Source: Acidobacteriota bacterium
Lineage (GTDB): Bacteria > Acidobacteriota > Terriglobia > Terriglobales > Acidobacteriaceae
Assembly (NCBI GenBank): GCA_019510535.1
Contig: JAEKKE010000023.1
Location: forward strand, 1-7,354
DNA: 7,354 bases
Reading direction: 5' to 3'
Part shown: positions 6,678-7,354 of the stretch, piece by piece
How the letters are laid out: every line of letters starts with the position of its first letter
How positions within the stretch are numbered: position 1 is the stretch's first letter
The notes under the pieces: model-generated
Seen by the model: the letters and a program-made list of their open reading frames with translations, nothing else
Database searches by the model: none
Told to the model about the DNA's origin: nothing
Made by a program: the position numbers and the translations under genes

Positions 6678-6708
6678 GGGTGCCCCAGGTACGCGGAGCT
6701 TACCTGGG
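6678..6708 (-). repeat. REP-like palindrome, second unit
   Basis: The unit begins GGGTGCCCC on the plus strand, the complement of the GGGGCACCC end of the unit at 302-340. The arms CCCAGGTA (6684-6691) and TACCTGGG (6701-6708) pair perfectly over 8 bp around a 9-base loop. It lies upstream of the PadR promoter and downstream of the SGNH gene. Confidence 0.55.
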
Positions 6709-6711
6709 AAT

Positions 6712-6729
6712 ATCGAGCGCGAGCTCGAT
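6712..6729. repeat. Hairpin with GCGA loop between two REP-like units
   Basis: ATCGAGC (6712-6718) and GCTCGAT (6723-6729) form a perfect 7-bp stem closed by the four-base loop GCGA, a stable GNRA type when read as plus-strand RNA. It follows the second REP-like unit by 3 bases. No T-run follows. Confidence 0.4.
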
Positions 6730-6763
6730 CCGTATTACTGCATTTACGCCACAAAGCGAGATA

Positions 6764-6789
6764 CCCCACCTTCGCGATGAGCCGCGAAG
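6764..6789 (+). repeat. REP-like palindrome, third unit, truncated
   Basis: CCCCACC leads into a 7-bp stem, CTTCGCG (6770-6776) with CGCGAAG (6783-6789), around the loop ATGAGC, which resembles the GATGAAGC loop of the first unit. The expected GGGGCACCC end is missing. It is 35 bases past the stop of the SGNH gene and may help end its transcript. Confidence 0.5.
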
Positions 6790-6824
6790 AACAGGACAAC
6801 GAGAGTGCTCGCTCACCGAATGTT

Positions 6825-7354
6825 CTAGTTGAGTGGCAGGTGTACCGCAGGGACGGTTTGTTTCACCGTCGAGATGTTCAGGCCGATAAGAGGGTCTTTG
6901 GTCGCGATTGCATCTACGTTGACAATTGGAATGGTCAGCGACAGCTTTGCATTGAGCGCCGCGAGGAACTGGTTGGCCAACAGAGCATAGCCGGTGTTGG
7001 AGGGATGGATACCATCCAGGCCGAAGAGGCCGCCGAGAAATGCTGTGGTTGCGATTTTGCCGTTCACGGTGACACCCGCCTGCATGGAAGCGAAGTAGGC
7101 GTGCATGTCGACGACAGTTGCTCCTACGGCCTGCGCCTGCTGTTGAATGACCTGGTTGTAGCTGTTAACCAAGGCTTGCACGGCCGTAACTTCGGATGCG
7201 GTGAGGACATAGTTGTCTACGAGCTTTGTGAGCTTGCCGCTGGCGGCAGATGCCTGCAGAGCTTGCACTCCATCAAGGTTTACCAGGTCTCCGTTCTGGA
7301 TACCGAGGATCGCAGCCACGGTGGAGGAAGGGAGGCTGGTCAGCGCAGAGACCT
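6825..7354 (-). CDS. SGNH/GDSL-type secreted hydrolase, C-terminal part
   Basis: The frame is open from the right edge to the TAG at 6825-6827 and gives about 175 residues of the C-terminal part. The apparent GTG start at 7319 is probably internal, because the frame continues upstream (VSALTSLPSST) to the window end. The segment GLDGIHPSNTGYALLAN carries the Asp-x-x-His of block V of SGNH hydrolases (Asp at 7014-7016, His at 7005-7007), and GATVVDMHAYF is the usual preceding strand. The nucleophile serine, the GxND block and any signal peptide would lie outside the window. Family members are mostly exported esterases, lipases or carbohydrate deacetylases; the substrate here is unknown. About 35 residues after the final catalytic helix (IPIVNVDAIATKDPLIGLN and onward) form a family-specific tail. 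Confidence 0.8.
   Translation of the reverse strand, partial: VSALTSLPSSTVAAILGIQNGDLVNLDGVQALQASAASGKLTKLVDNYVLTASEVTAVQALVNSYNQVIQQQAQAVGATVVDMHAYFASMQAGVTVNGKIATTAFLGGLFGLDGIHPSNTGYALLANQFLAALNAKLSLTIPIVNVDAIATKDPLIGLNISTVKQTVPAVHLPLN

Noticed and set aside
6800..6811. CGAG-AGTG-CTCG mini-hairpin after the SGNH stop as terminator
   Set aside because: Only a 4-bp stem with no T-run; the larger hairpin at 6770-6789 is a better candidate.
7317..7319. GTG as the real start of the SGNH protein
   Set aside because: The frame continues upstream with family-like residues, no ribosome site is present, and the essential N-terminal blocks of the family would be missing.

Overview
The window looks like chromosomal DNA of a soil acidobacterium (class Terriglobia, e.g. 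the Granulicella/Edaphobacter/Terriglobus group). This is an inference from gene content: a PadR repressor paired with a large duplicated 'orphan' FtsX/MacB-type permease (the ADOP family), a sensor with 14 propeller blades plus a Y_Y_Y domain feeding a GGDEF domain, an SGNH-type secreted protein, and small palindromic repeats ending in GGGGCACCC. No rRNA, tRNA, CRISPR array or transposase gene is visible.

Layout. Positions 1-266 (+) hold the C-terminal end of an unrecognised protein. Positions 267-401 are a convergent intergenic region filled with hairpins: a REP-like palindrome abutting half of a second repeat family. Positions 402-3196 (-) hold a membrane sensor diguanylate cyclase gene that is broken near its 3' end. 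The frame stops at 560, and the last 56 codons of the GGDEF domain survive in another frame down to 402. The stretch that should carry the GGDEF signature is missing. Positions 3197-3552 are intergenic and hold a 116-bp palindromic MITE-like element (3212-3327), a candidate promoter and two inverted repeats. Positions 3553-6243 (-) encode the ADOP permease and 6253-6579 (-) the PadR regulator, as a two-gene operon with a 9-base gap. Positions 6580-6824 hold the PadR promoter with a perfect 10-bp inverted-repeat operator and a cluster of REP-like hairpins. Positions 6825-7354 (-) hold the C-terminal part of an SGNH/GDSL-type protein that runs off the window.

How the parts work together. PadR probably represses its own operon and thereby controls the permease, which has no ATPase gene beside it here. 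The propeller protein would sense a periplasmic ligand and signal through cyclic di-GMP, but its catalytic domain has lost its active-site segment, so it is either a pseudogene or a sensor without cyclase activity.

The most unusual feature is that copies of one MITE-like family, in the same orientation, bracket this broken gene. One lies 15 bases upstream of its first unambiguous ATG and the other overlaps its ancestral stop codon. I see no clearly new multi-gene system here; the repeat family and what it has done to the sensor gene are the parts most worth following up.
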